A stretch of DNA of 64,000 nucleotides, from assembly GCF_963677035.1 (NCBI RefSeq), contig NZ_OY781472.1, positions 2,294,001 through 2,358,000 on the forward strand. Reading direction: 5' to 3'. The notes under the pieces were generated by a model that saw nothing but the letters and a program-made list of their open reading frames with translations, ran no database searches and was not told the DNA's origin. Of this stretch, positions 1 to 9,113 are shown piece after piece; positions within the stretch are counted from its first letter, which is position 1; every line of letters begins with the position of its first letter. A program made the position numbers and the translations under genes. The DNA comes from an uncultured Hyphomonas sp. Its GTDB lineage: Bacteria > Pseudomonadota > Alphaproteobacteria > Caulobacterales > Hyphomonadaceae.

Positions 1-260
1 CTGCGGCGCCGATTGCCGAAGACATGCGTATGCGTATCCGTGACATGGTCAGCGAAGGGTCTTCCGATCAGGAAGTGCGCGACTGGTTCGAGAGCCGGTA
101 TGGCGAATTCGTCCTGTTCCGCCCGAAGAGCAACAATCTGAGCGGTCTGTTGCTTTGGATCGGCCCGTTCCTGCTGCTCGCCGTTGGCGTGCTGATCGGT
201 TTCCTCACTGCGCGGCGGAAACGGACCGTCGTTGAGCAGATCGAACCGGAAGACGTCTGA
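1..260 (+). CDS. ccmH: Cytochrome c-type biogenesis protein CcmH/CycL, C-terminal part
   Basis: The reading frame is open from the window edge (frame of base 3), so the N-terminus, including the usual CxxC motif, lies outside. What remains reads AEDMRMRIRDMVSEG, then a segment ending RYGEFVLFRP, a hydrophobic helix (LLLWIGPFLLLAVGVLIGF) and a basic tail. This is the typical end of the small CcmH subunit that holds reduced apocytochrome c in the periplasm during haem ligation. The position just before a Do protease and a two-component pair matches the rhizobial order cycHJKL-degP-feuPQ-glnE. Assignment is by family pattern, on a partial protein. Confidence 0.85.
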   Translation, partial: AAPIAEDMRMRIRDMVSEGSSDQEVRDWFESRYGEFVLFRPKSNNLSGLLLWIGPFLLLAVGVLIGFLTARRKRTVVEQIEPEDV

Positions 261-935
261 CTCCGCTGTCCCAGGCGAGCGTCATCGCGAAATTGTGAAG
301 GGATGGGTTTGCCGGCGCCGACCCCCCGTGGGAATAGCCGTCAGGCTGGGTGGGGACATTGCTTGACGTCTGAAAGGGACTTCGCGTGCCACCTTGGCAG
401 TAGGTAGGCAGTACGAAGCGGTGATTGACACCGGTAGGCCCGGGGAATGGGCCCTTCCAGCGCCGGCAACTGGCGTGGGGCCAAGGCGCGACAATGCAAC
501 AGCCTGTAAGGCATGCAGTTAATCAAGCGCACAAATCAGCCCCTTCTGATCTATAGTGAAGCCGAGTATGTCTCGCAAACTGTAGTAATTCAAGGGCATT
601 TTCCACTTTGTAATGTGCGCGGTATGATTAATGGCGAATAGATGCCGGGCGGCTCAGAATTCTGCCGGAAGCCGTTTCAGCCCTGCCGGGGAGATGCTTT
701 CTCCGTCTGGATCCGACCTGTTTCTGTCAGGTCCCTCAGGGGACGCTGCCCCTGCCAACCCGCCTCTGATGCGTCCTGCCGGGCAGGGAACCACGTCGAC
801 CGGCGATTGGGCAGAAGGCTGATCTCCTGATTCCATTCGACTTACTGTCTTTTAATGACCACATTGCCACACGTATGATTATGTAACGTCCAACCGTACA
901 AACGGCGATATTTCAGAGAGTTGGAGAGAGAATTC
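261..935. other. Long gene-free stretch upstream of degP
   Basis: No convincing coding frame occurs in these 675 bases; the short frames present have no ribosome site or family pattern. The left half (342-506) folds on paper into nested short hairpins and is listed as a possible RNA. The right half contains further small hairpins, for example GACCTG/CAGGTC near 715-735 and CAGGGG/CCCCTG near 737-757. The last 60 bases should hold the degP promoter and its GGAGAG ribosome site. Confidence 0.6.
342..506 (+). ncRNA. Possible structured RNA, unidentified
   Basis: An outer stem can form between CAGGCTG (342-348) and CAGCCTG (500-506), a span of 165 nt. Inside lie several local hairpins read from the sequence: TGCC/GGCA around 390-402, GGTG/CACC around 420-432, GGCCC/GGGCC around 436-452 and CGCC/GGCG around 460-475. 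The size would suit a 6S-like RNA, but no diagnostic motif of 6S, SRP, RNase P or tmRNA was found. The strand is assumed. No covariation could be tested, so the call is weak. Confidence 0.25.
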
Positions 936-2477
936 ATGAAACTTGGCATTTCTCGGCAGGCACTGGTTGCAGCGCTTTTTGGAGCAGCGGCGGTTGGGAC
1001 CCTGTCGATCGCGCCTCAGATTCTCAGCCCTGAGGCACGTGCCCAACCTATCGCGGTACAGGCGCCTGCTGGCGCGCCGATGAGCTTTGCTGACCTGATC
1101 GAGCGAGTCGAACCCGCCGTGGTCAGCGTGAACGTGGTGTCTGAGCGCGAGGTCAACAACACGGGAGACATGGAGCAGTTTTTCGAGCAGTTCCGCGGTC
1201 TTCCGGGGCTCGATGAATTTATGCAACAGCGCCGCCAGCAAGAGGAAGAAGGCGCAGAGCCGGAAACCCGTGAGGCACGGTCGCTCGGCTCAGGCTTCTT
1301 CATCTCGCAGGACGGTTACATCGTGACCAACAATCACGTCGTCGAGAATGCTGTCCAGATTGAAGTGGTCAACAAGGATGGGGACAAGATGGAAGCCGAA
1401 CTCGTCGGCACCGATCCTGATACCGATCTCGCCGTCATCAAAGTGAAGGAAAAAGGGCATTACCCCTATGTCCGCTTCGGTAACTCCCACAATCTTCGCA
1501 AGGGTGATTGGGTTGTCGCCCTTGGCAATCCCTTCGGTTTCAGCGGCACGGCTACGGCCGGTATCCTTTCCGCCGATGGCCGGGAGCTCGGCAATGACAG
1601 CCCGTATACGGACTTTCTTCAGATCGACGCGGCCATCAACCGCGGCAACTCCGGCGGGCCGACCTTCGACCTGCACGGCAATGTCGTGGGTGTGAACACA
1701 CAGATCCTGTCGCCGAGCGGCGGCTCGGTCGGGATCGGTTTCGCCATTCCCGCAGAGCTGGCCCAGGAAGTAACCCAGGCCATCATCAAGAACGGCCATG
1801 TCTCCCGCGGCTGGTTGGGCGTGCAGATCCAGGATCTGACCGAGGATATGGCTGAAGCCCAGGGCATGCCGAACAATGACGGCTCCATCATCGCCGATGT
1901 CACCGAAGACAGCCCGGCAGCCAAAGGCGGCCTGCAGCGCGGCGACATCATTCTGTCCGTGAACGGGCAGAAGGTCAGCGATGCAACCAGCACGACCCGT
2001 CTGGTCGGACGCCTGATTGCCAACACTTCGAACAAGTTCGAAATTATGCGTGGTGGCAAGCATCAGACGCTCAATGTTGTTGTCGGAGAGCGCGGTGAAA
2101 ATCTGGCGGCCCAGCGGATCCCGGCTTCGGCCCTGTCCGACGGTTCAGGCGAGAATTCTGATCAGGCCGCCATCGACTCGCTTGGCGTTACCTTCGTGCC
2201 GCTCGACAATGAGATGCGCCAGCGTCTTGGCCTCGACGATGACGAACAAGGCCTTGTCATTCTGGAAGTCGAACCGGGCGGCGCGATCGACGAAGCCGGT
2301 CTTCAGCGTGGCATGGTCATTCTGGAAGCCAATAATGAACCGGTCACAAGCGTTGAGGTTCTGGAAAAAGCCATCGATGCGGCCAAGAAGGCGAACCGGA
2401 CCAAAGTACTGATTGCCGTTCGTGTGGGTCAGATTACGACCTATCGCACCATCGACATCAGCGAAGACGACGAGTGA
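936..2477 (+). CDS. degP: Do family periplasmic serine protease/chaperone (DegP/HtrA)
   Basis: 513-aa exported protease that degrades or refolds misfolded envelope proteins. The start at 936 is chosen because GGAGAG lies 7 nt upstream; an in-frame ATG at 921 lacks this. The N-terminus is a signal peptide ending near ARAQ. The trypsin-like domain has a full triad: His134 (NNHVV), Asp164 (DTDLAVIK) and Ser239 in GNSGGP. Two PDZ domains follow (about residues 285-375 and 415-505). The response regulator gene starts 34 bp after the stop, so the protease, regulator and kinase probably form an operon. Length and layout are normal for the family. Confidence 0.96.
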   Translation: MKLGISRQALVAALFGAAAVGTLSIAPQILSPEARAQPIAVQAPAGAPMSFADLIERVEPAVVSVNVVSEREVNNTGDMEQFFEQFRGLPGLDEFMQQRRQQEEEGAEPETREARSLGSGFFISQDGYIVTNNHVVENAVQIEVVNKDGDKMEAELVGTDPDTDLAVIKVKEKGHYPYVRFGNSHNLRKGDWVVALGNPFGFSGTATAGILSADGRELGNDSPYTDFLQIDAAINRGNSGGPTFDLHGNVVGVNTQILSPSGGSVGIGFAIPAELAQEVTQAIIKNGHVSRGWLGVQIQDLTEDMAEAQGMPNNDGSIIADVTEDSPAAKGGLQRGDIILSVNGQKVSDATSTTRLVGRLIANTSNKFEIMRGGKHQTLNVVVGERGENLAAQRIPASALSDGSGENSDQAAIDSLGVTFVPLDNEMRQRLGLDDDEQGLVILEVEPGGAIDEAGLQRGMVILEANNEPVTSVEVLEKAIDAAKKANRTKVLIAVRVGQITTYRTIDISEDDE

Positions 2478-2511
2478 GGCGCAAATGTTAGACACAGTTC
2501 AGGAGGATCCG

Positions 2512-3186
2512 ATGCGTGTGCTGGTGATCGAGGACGATGCTGAAATGGCCGGCTTCATCGAAAAGGTCCTCATCGAGGCCGGGCATTCGGTGGACAAGGC
2601 AGACGATGGTGAACGTGGACTGGAGAAAGCGCGGTCGGAAGAATTCGATGCCATGGTCGTTGACCGGATGCTGCCCGAAAAGGATGGGCTGACCCTGTTG
2701 CGGGAATTCCGCGATGCGGGCGGCACCACACCGGCGCTGTTCCTGTCGGCGCTGGGCGACGTCCAGAACAAGGTGCAGGGTCTGAAGGCCGGCGCCGAGG
2801 ATTATCTGGCCAAGCCCTTCGCTCCGGCAGAACTGGCGGCGCGGGTCGAGGCGCTCGGCCGCCGTACGCCCGGGCAGGAACCGCCGGTCACCGTGCTGAA
2901 GGCAGGCGATCTGGAAATGAACCTGCTGACCCGCAAGGTCACGCGGGCGGGCCAGAAGATTGACCTGCAGCCGCGCGAATTCCGCCTGCTGGAATACCTC
3001 ATGCGCCACGCTGGCCAGGTTGTGACGCGCACCATGCTTCTGGAAAAGGTGTGGGACTATAATTTCGATCCGCAGACAAATGTGATCGATGTTCATGTTT
3101 CGCGCCTGCGCGCCAAGATCGACAAGGAATTCGACGAGCCGCTGCTGCATACGGTCCGTGGGGCCGGATACAGGCTGCAGGGCTAG
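2512..3186 (+). CDS. OmpR-family response regulator (FeuP-like)
   Basis: 224 aa. Start 2512 follows AGGAGG by 7 nt; the frame is open upstream but begins inside degP. Receiver domain residues 1-115: acidic pair ED at 7-9, phosphoacceptor Asp50 (VVDRMLP), switch Ser78 and Lys100 (LAKPF). A C-terminal winged helix (about 128-222) has the RxFRLLEYL and VIDVHVSRLRAKID patterns of the OmpR/PhoB DNA-binding domain. Its partner kinase is next. Gene order between degP and glnE matches feuP in rhizobia; orthology is inferred from order only. Confidence 0.93.
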   Translation: MRVLVIEDDAEMAGFIEKVLIEAGHSVDKADDGERGLEKARSEEFDAMVVDRMLPEKDGLTLLREFRDAGGTTPALFLSALGDVQNKVQGLKAGAEDYLAKPFAPAELAARVEALGRRTPGQEPPVTVLKAGDLEMNLLTRKVTRAGQKIDLQPREFRLLEYLMRHAGQVVTRTMLLEKVWDYNFDPQTNVIDVHVSRLRAKIDKEFDEPLLHTVRGAGYRLQG

Positions 3187-3218
3187 ACGGACGGGCAGGG
3201 CACTGGCAGTAGCGAGCC

Positions 3219-4619
3219 ATGAAATTCGCCCTCCCGACTTTCCTGCGAACGACCACATTCAAGCTGGCGCTGCTCTACAGTGCCATGTTTGCGGCGTTTT
3301 CGGCAGCGCTGCTGGTCTATCTCTATTACTCGACCGTCTATTACATCCGTGCGGAATCAGACCGGCGGATGGATCTGGAGTTCGAGCAGCTGGGCAATGC
3401 CTATTTCACCGGCGGGATGGAGCGCCTCAGCGAGTCGGTGTTCGAGCGGATGACCCGCAACGGATCGACCTTCTTTTACTACCTTGAAGACGCCTCGGGC
3501 CGCCGGATTGCCGGGCATTTCCAGCGCATGCCGGCGCACAATCCGGACCTCGACGTTCAGACGGTTTATTTCGAAGTCACGCTGACAGAGCCGGATGGAT
3601 CGGAAGTCGTCCGCCCGGTCGCCGGACGGATCGTTCGCCTGCGCGACAATGGCGGGGCGCTGCTTGTCGCCTTCGACACCGCGCAGCAAACGGCGATCGT
3701 TGGCCGAATACAGAACGCTATTTTCATTGCGGCGCCGATTGGGCTGGTCCTGTCATTGCTGGGCGGGCTCCTGATTTCCCGCGGCGCAGCCCGGCGTGCG
3801 GACGAACTGGCACGCACCGCCGAAATGGTCATGGGCGGCGAGCTGGGCAGGCGTGTGCCCGTGCGCGGATCGGGCGACGAGTTCGACCGGCTGGGCCAGC
3901 GCATGAACGCCATGCTCGACCAGATCGAGAAACTGGTGGAGTCGACCCGCAATACCGGCAACGCCATTGCGCACGATCTGCGCTCTCCGCTGTCTCGGTT
4001 GCGGAACCGTCTGGAAATCGCCCTGTCAGAGCCGATGTCACGCGAAAGCGCCGAAGCGACGCTGGGAGAAACGGTTGAAGAAGTTGACCGCGTGCTCGGC
4101 ACATTCAACGCCATCCTGCGTCTTGCCCGCCTGGAAGCGGGGGCCGAGGGCGAGCGGGTGCGCATGGATGTCAGCGAGCTGGCCGAACAGCTCGCAGAAC
4201 TGTTCGAGCCGGCCTGCGATGATGCGGAGCAAACCTTCCGCAGCCAGATATCGAAGAACCTCATGGTGCTGGGGGACCGGGACCTGATCGGACAGGCCCT
4301 GTCGAACCTGCTCGATAACGCCATCAAGTACACGCCCGCCGGTGGTACGATCAGCCTGACAGTCGCGCGCGGACCGTCAGGCATGATCGATCTGACGGTT
4401 GTCGACACCGGGCCGGGCGTTCCGCCGGATGCCCGCAAGCGAGTGGTCCAGCGGTTCCAGCGGATGGATTCCGCGCGAACCCAGCCGGGCAGCGGTCTCG
4501 GCCTCGCGCTGGTCGTATCGGTTGCGGAAATGCATGGCGGTGAGCTGATCCTTTCAGATGGGAATGGCCCGCCGGAATCACCTGGACTGAAGACAACATT
4601 GAGGCTGCCACGGGCATAG
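3219..4619 (+). CDS. Sensor histidine kinase (FeuQ-like)
   Basis: 466-aa inner-membrane kinase, 32 bp after its response regulator. A first membrane helix (about residues 10-35) and a second (about 165-190) bracket a periplasmic sensor of about 130 residues. A HAMP linker follows (about 190-240). The dimerisation/phosphotransfer helix carries His252 in AHDLRSPLSRL. The ATPase domain has the N box (LSNLLDNAIKYT), the DTGPGVP G1 box and GSGLGLALV. The stop is 2 bp before glnE, which suggests co-transcription. The signal sensed is unknown. Confidence 0.93.
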   Translation: MKFALPTFLRTTTFKLALLYSAMFAAFSAALLVYLYYSTVYYIRAESDRRMDLEFEQLGNAYFTGGMERLSESVFERMTRNGSTFFYYLEDASGRRIAGHFQRMPAHNPDLDVQTVYFEVTLTEPDGSEVVRPVAGRIVRLRDNGGALLVAFDTAQQTAIVGRIQNAIFIAAPIGLVLSLLGGLLISRGAARRADELARTAEMVMGGELGRRVPVRGSGDEFDRLGQRMNAMLDQIEKLVESTRNTGNAIAHDLRSPLSRLRNRLEIALSEPMSRESAEATLGETVEEVDRVLGTFNAILRLARLEAGAEGERVRMDVSELAEQLAELFEPACDDAEQTFRSQISKNLMVLGDRDLIGQALSNLLDNAIKYTPAGGTISLTVARGPSGMIDLTVVDTGPGVPPDARKRVVQRFQRMDSARTQPGSGLGLALVVSVAEMHGGELILSDGNGPPESPGLKTTLRLPRA

Positions 4620-4621
4620 GC

Positions 4622-7327
4622 ATGCTGAACGTAAGACCTATCGCGCAAACCCCTGAAGGGGCACTGGAACTGGCCTGCGAACAGGCGCCCTATCTGAGGC
4701 GCCTTGCAGGCCGGGAGCTGGAAGACGGGGACTGGCGGGAAGCCATCGAAACGGTGCGTATGCTGCCGAAGCTCGGTCAACGGCCGATTGAAGACGTCAT
4801 GCGCGTCCTGCGGCGCGCCAAGCAGGCAACCCATCTTTCGCTGGCGGGAGAAGATCTGTCGGGCACGCTGGATGTGATGGACGTCACTACGGTGCTGACC
4901 GAGCTGGCCTGCGAATGTGTCGACACCGCCCTGAAAGTGTCGCTGGCGCATTACGGCCTGTCCGGGGACGGCATCTTCGCCATTGCGCTGGGAAAGATGG
5001 GGGCGTTCGAACTCAACTATTCCAGCGATATCGATTTCTGCATTTTCTACGATCCGGACGTGTTCGATGGCGGTGAGCGTTCGCCCGGCGAAGCGGCCCA
5101 GCGTGTGGCACGCGACATCGTGCGGATGTTCGATGACGTAACAGAAGACGGGTACGTCTTCCGCACCGATTTACGTCTCCGGCCAGACCCGTCCTCGACA
5201 CCGCTTGCCGTCTCCACGGCCATGGCGGAGATCTATTATGAGAGTGTCGGTCAGAACTGGGAGCGGATGGTCTGGATCAAGGCGCGTCCTGCTGCGGGCG
5301 ATATACAAGCGGCGAAGCGCTTCCTGAAAGGCATGGAGCCTTATGTCTGGCGCCGGAACCTCGACTATTGGGCCATTGGTGACATTCAGGCCATCAAGCG
5401 GATGATCAACACCAAGGCCCGGGCAACCGATTTCAATATACCGAACCCGGACATAAAGCTTGGCCCGGGCGGTATCCGCGAGATCGAATTTTTCGTCCAG
5501 ACGCAGCAATTGATCCTTGGCGGCCGGCGACCGGAATTGCGGGACAATACCACGCTGGGCGCGATGGAGGCCCTGCGCGCGGGCGGCGTGGTCGAGGACG
5601 AGACGGCCCGAGACCTGACCGAAGCCTATCGCCAGCTGCGCAATGTCGAGCATCGCATCCAGATGCGGAACGATGAGCAGACTCACACGCTGCCAAAAGA
5701 CCCTGAAGCCCGTGAAGCCGTCGCCTTTCTCAGCGGCTATGGCAACCTTGAGAATTTTGACCGGGACGTGCTGGACACGCGGCGTCTCGTACAGTCGGCC
5801 TATGACGCCCTGTTCGCGGCGGAAGACCGTGCGGCCGGGGAAATCAGATCAGGCAATTTCGTCTTCACCGGCGTCGATGATGATCCGGGAACGGTTGAAA
5901 CGCTGCAAAAGCTTGGCTTCAGCGACCCGAGTGCCGCCATTGAGACCATTCGCAGCTGGCACCGCGGCCGCGTTCCGGCCACGCGCACAGGGCGCGGACG
6001 GGAGTTGCTGACGGCGATCCTGCCGCGGCTGCTGGAAGATATGGGCAAGACGGGCGAGCCGGATGAGGCGTTCCGCTGGTTTTCCCGCTTCTTCGGTGGC
6101 CTGTCGTCCGGCGTGCAGACGCTGGCCATGCTGCTCGCGGAGCCGGACCTGCTGGATGATCTGGTTGCGACGCTGGCGCTGGCGCCGCGTCTGGCAGAGA
6201 TCCTGTCGCGCCGTCCGGATCTGTTGGAGTCGCTGGTCAGCGGGCAGGCGCCTGTCCGCCCCGAGATCGGACCGGATACGAGTTTCGATGGCGCGCTGGA
6301 TGCCTGGCGCCGGTATCATCGTGACCAGCACTTTCTCACAGGCCACCGCCTGCTGCACGGCCTGATCCCGGCCCGCGATGCCGCGGATTACTGGACGGCG
6401 CTGGCCGATGACACAATACGGGAGATGGCTGCTGCGGCGAAGTGGGAAACCGAGCGGCGCAACGGACCCCAGCCAGGCCAATGGGCCGTGTTCGCCATGG
6501 GTAAGCTGGGCGGCAAGGAACTCACCGCCGGGTCGGATCTGGACATTCTCGTGATCTATGACGCTGACCCGATGGAAGCGCAGAAATGGTATACCCGTTT
6601 CACCCAGCGCCTCATCACGGCCCTGTCGGCACCGACAGCGGAAGGCGCTTTGTATGAAGTGGACATGCGCCTGCGTCCCTCTGGCCGGGCGGGACCTGTC
6701 GCGGTCAGCCTGCCGGCGTTCAGATCCTATCAGCACAAGGAAGCCTGGACGTGGGAGCATATGGCGCTCACCCGGCTGCGCCCGGTTGTCGGTGATGATG
6801 CACTTTGCGAGTCCGTCATGGACATTGCTATCGATGCGATCACGGAACGTGCAAAGGCCAACGCGGACACGATCCCGGCGGACATCACCGACATGCGTAA
6901 CCGGCTGTACCGCGAAAAGCCGGGTAAGGGCCTGTGGGATCTGAAAACGGCTGCGGGCGGATTGATCGATGTGGAGTTCATGGTGCAGCAGGACATGCTT
7001 CTGGGCGGCCAGCCGGAAGCGATCTGTGCTTCCACGCAGGACGCGATCCGGTGCTCGACATTCAACATTGAGGAACGCCTCCTGCTTGCCGAAGGCCTGG
7101 GGCTTCTGCAGGCGCTGCAGCAGGTTCAACGGGTCGCCATCGGCACGGAAACGCGGTCGGATGTGATGCCGGCGGGCCTGCGTGACCGGCTCTGCCGGGC
7201 AGTGGAAGCCTCCACGTTCCGCGAGCTGGAAACCAGATTATCTGGCGCAAAATCAAGGCTACACCAGATTGCTGTCGAAAAACTGCATCTCGGTGCGACG
7301 GAAAACGGATCTCCTCCCGTTCTATAA
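4622..7327 (+). CDS. glnE: Bifunctional glutamine synthetase adenylyltransferase/deadenylylase
   Basis: 901 aa, slightly short for a family usually near 950-1000. GlnE adds AMP to glutamine synthetase and removes it again in response to PII and glutamine, tuning nitrogen assimilation. Two nucleotidyltransferase domains are visible: the N-terminal deadenylylase site (LGKMGAFELNYSSDIDF, about residues 122-138) and the C-terminal adenylylase site (MGKLGGKELTAGSDLDILV, about 626-644), each followed by a helical GlnD/GlnE-type domain (LGPGGIREIEFFVQ; KTAAGGLIDVEFMVQ). It overlaps nothing but directly follows the kinase gene. Confidence 0.96.
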   Translation: MLNVRPIAQTPEGALELACEQAPYLRRLAGRELEDGDWREAIETVRMLPKLGQRPIEDVMRVLRRAKQATHLSLAGEDLSGTLDVMDVTTVLTELACECVDTALKVSLAHYGLSGDGIFAIALGKMGAFELNYSSDIDFCIFYDPDVFDGGERSPGEAAQRVARDIVRMFDDVTEDGYVFRTDLRLRPDPSSTPLAVSTAMAEIYYESVGQNWERMVWIKARPAAGDIQAAKRFLKGMEPYVWRRNLDYWAIGDIQAIKRMINTKARATDFNIPNPDIKLGPGGIREIEFFVQTQQLILGGRRPELRDNTTLGAMEALRAGGVVEDETARDLTEAYRQLRNVEHRIQMRNDEQTHTLPKDPEAREAVAFLSGYGNLENFDRDVLDTRRLVQSAYDALFAAEDRAAGEIRSGNFVFTGVDDDPGTVETLQKLGFSDPSAAIETIRSWHRGRVPATRTGRGRELLTAILPRLLEDMGKTGEPDEAFRWFSRFFGGLSSGVQTLAMLLAEPDLLDDLVATLALAPRLAEILSRRPDLLESLVSGQAPVRPEIGPDTSFDGALDAWRRYHRDQHFLTGHRLLHGLIPARDAADYWTALADDTIREMAAAAKWETERRNGPQPGQWAVFAMGKLGGKELTAGSDLDILVIYDADPMEAQKWYTRFTQRLITALSAPTAEGALYEVDMRLRPSGRAGPVAVSLPAFRSYQHKEAWTWEHMALTRLRPVVGDDALCESVMDIAIDAITERAKANADTIPADITDMRNRLYREKPGKGLWDLKTAAGGLIDVEFMVQQDMLLGGQPEAICASTQDAIRCSTFNIEERLLLAEGLGLLQALQQVQRVAIGTETRSDVMPAGLRDRLCRAVEASTFRELETRLSGAKSRLHQIAVEKLHLGATENGSPPVL

Positions 7328-7379
7328 ACACTGGCTGCCCGGACACAGTGGCGGCCGTTGAAGAGAGGAGTACCCCCTT

Positions 7380-8000
7380 ATGAAACGGATTGTTCTCGCA
7401 ACTGCATCCCTGGCTGCAATTGCTGCGCTCGCCCTTCCGGCCGCCGCTTATGGTGGACGCGGCGACGGCATGAAGCGCCCAGACATGATGAAAATGCTCG
7501 ACACGGACGGTGACGGCACCGTCTCCGATGCGGAAATCAAGGCGCACAAGGCCCAGATGTTTATCGCAATCGACATCAATGGTGACGGGGCGCTTTCACA
7601 GGACGAACTGACTGCGCATCAAGATGCCATGCGTGCCAAGATGAAGGCGAATTTCGAAGCCCGCCGCGGCAACCGCGTCGACAACATGTTCGACCGGTAC
7701 GACACCAACAAGGATGGCTCGATCACGCGTGACGAAGTCACGGCCGTTCAGGCGACGCGGGCAGCCAAGTGGAAAGCGAAAAAAGCTGACCGCCAGGCCC
7801 AACGGGCAGAGAAAGGCGCCAAGATGCAGGCTGCGCGCTTTACGAAGATGGACACGGACGGCAATGGCACGATCAGCCAGGAAGAGTTCGAGGCCGCCCC
7901 GATGGGCCCGGGCACGCGCGGGAATTTCCGCGGAATGGGTCCGGGAATGGGCCCCGGTATGGCCCCGGGTGACATGCCGCCGCCGCCAGTAGACCAATAG
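7380..8000 (+). CDS. Secreted EF-hand calcium-binding protein
   Basis: 206 aa with GAGAGGAG ribosome site just upstream. The N-terminus is a signal peptide (KRIVLATASLAAIAALALPAAA). Four EF-hand loops are visible: DTDGDGTVSDAE, DINGDGALSQDE, DTNKDGSITRDE and DTDGNGTISQEE, paired as two lobes. A basic helix between hands 3 and 4 and a Gly/Met/Pro-rich tail complete it. It probably binds calcium in the periplasm or outside the cell. It precedes an ECF sigma operon, but the link is only positional. Function beyond calcium binding is unknown. Confidence 0.88.
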   Translation: MKRIVLATASLAAIAALALPAAAYGGRGDGMKRPDMMKMLDTDGDGTVSDAEIKAHKAQMFIAIDINGDGALSQDELTAHQDAMRAKMKANFEARRGNRVDNMFDRYDTNKDGSITRDEVTAVQATRAAKWKAKKADRQAQRAEKGAKMQAARFTKMDTDGNGTISQEEFEAAPMGPGTRGNFRGMGPGMGPGMAPGDMPPPPVDQ

Positions 8001-8002
8001 GA

Positions 8003-8022
8003 TACCAGGCTCAGGCCTGGTA
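8003..8022 (+). terminator. Hairpin after the EF-hand gene
   Basis: TACCAGGC and GCCTGGTA form a perfect 8-bp stem with a 4-base loop, two bases after the EF-hand stop codon. No T run follows, so it is either a weak terminator or an mRNA 3'-end stabiliser. Confidence 0.4.
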
Positions 8023-8100
8023 GGCGGCACCGCACGCATTCGACACGTCTTACCGTATTGAGTGCGTGCATCCCGCCTTCAACGGAGTAAGCTCGGTTCC

Positions 8101-8643
8101 GTGGCTTTCGTATCGGATCTCGACCAGATCACACGGGCGGCGGCGGGTGACCCGTCTGCCGTCTCGTGGCTGGTTGACCGGTACTCACCGGGTGTTCTCG
8201 GCCTGGCAACACGGATGCTGGGTGACCGGATGGAAGCAGAAGACGTGACACAGGAAACATTCCTCCGCGCATGGAAAGCGCTGCCCGGCTGGGAGCCGCG
8301 GGCCAAGTTCTCGACTTGGCTGCACCGTGTCGCGCTGAACCTCTGTTACGATATTCTGCGCAAGCGGCGGGAATCGCTGCCCGGTGAATTGCCGGAGATG
8401 ACGGACCCGGAATTGACGCCGCCTGAACGCCTGCTGCAAACCGAGCGGGTGCAGGCGATCGAAACCGCCATCGCAGCCCTGCCGGAGCGTCAGGCCGCTG
8501 CGTTGACGCTTTGTGCGCTGCAGGGACATTCTCAGGTCGAGGCGGCGGAGATCATGGAAACAAGTGAAGAAGCGCTGGAAAGCCTTCTGGCGCGCGCACG
8601 GCGCGGCCTGAGGGCGGCACTGGCCGAACGGAGCGTGGCATGA
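8101..8643 (+). CDS. ECF-type RNA polymerase sigma factor
   Basis: 180 aa from GTG 8101; a longer frame to GTG 8062 exists but reads unlike the family. Region 2 is clear (SWLVDRYSPGVLGLATRML, DVTQETFLRAWKAL) and region 4 has the helix-turn-helix (LPERQAAALTLCALQGHSQ, MSTSE-like EALESLLARARRGLR). It should direct polymerase to a small regulon. The next gene overlaps it by 4 bp (ATGA) and looks like its membrane anti-sigma factor, so the pair is translationally coupled. The activating signal is unknown; the third gene suggests envelope or metal stress. Confidence 0.9.
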   Translation: MAFVSDLDQITRAAAGDPSAVSWLVDRYSPGVLGLATRMLGDRMEAEDVTQETFLRAWKALPGWEPRAKFSTWLHRVALNLCYDILRKRRESLPGELPEMTDPELTPPERLLQTERVQAIETAIAALPERQAAALTLCALQGHSQVEAAEIMETSEEALESLLARARRGLRAALAERSVA

Positions 8644-9113
8644 AGGACCCAGGGATGACACCGGCTTTGTCTGACGAACGGATCCTCGATCTGATCGAGG
8701 CTTATGGCGCGGATCCTGCTGCCTTTCCGGAGGCAGAGCGTGACGCAGCCGTGCGCCGCATGAATGAGGCGCCGGGCCTGTTTGCCAAGGCGCTGGATGA
8801 AGCCCGCAAACTGGACCAGTTCCTGGGCATGGTGCCGGAGACAGAAGTATCGGCATCGCTGCGCGACAGCCTGCTGGCAAGTGCCCCGAAACCTGCGCGG
8901 GCCGCCCGGCCGGAACGCGGCCTGTGGCGATTCCTGCCGGGCTGGTTGCCTGCGGGCGCCGTGGCCTCTCTGGTCATGGGCGTGATGATTGGCGTGAATG
9001 TTTCGCTGCCCGCTTCGGTGGCCAGCGCCCAGACAACAGACGAGACCGATGCCGTGATGTATGCCGCCCTCGGCTTCGGCGACCTGGACCTGATGAGTGA
9101 GACCACAGAATGA
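8640..9113 (+). CDS. Putative membrane anti-sigma factor
   Basis: 157 aa, starting in an ATGA overlap with the ECF sigma gene. A helical cytoplasmic N-terminus (about 1-90) is followed by one membrane helix (LPAGAVASLVMGVMIGVNV) and a short periplasmic tail. No zinc-binding HxxxCxxC motif is seen, so it is not a ZAS-type anti-sigma. The role is inferred from position, topology and coupling with the sigma gene. Confidence 0.7.
   Translation: MKDPGMTPALSDERILDLIEAYGADPAAFPEAERDAAVRRMNEAPGLFAKALDEARKLDQFLGMVPETEVSASLRDSLLASAPKPARAARPERGLWRFLPGWLPAGAVASLVMGVMIGVNVSLPASVASAQTTDETDAVMYAALGFGDLDLMSETTE

Noticed and set aside
342..506. Identification of the structured region as 6S, tmRNA, SRP RNA or RNase P RNA
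   Set aside because: None of their conserved sequence blocks was found, so it is left unnamed.
639..836. Several 60-codon frames upstream of degP
   Set aside because: Three frames on both strands overlap with no start signal; GC-driven chance frames.
3566..4951. 461-codon open frame antisense to the histidine kinase and glnE
   Set aside because: Arg/Ser-rich shadow translation, overlapping two certain genes.
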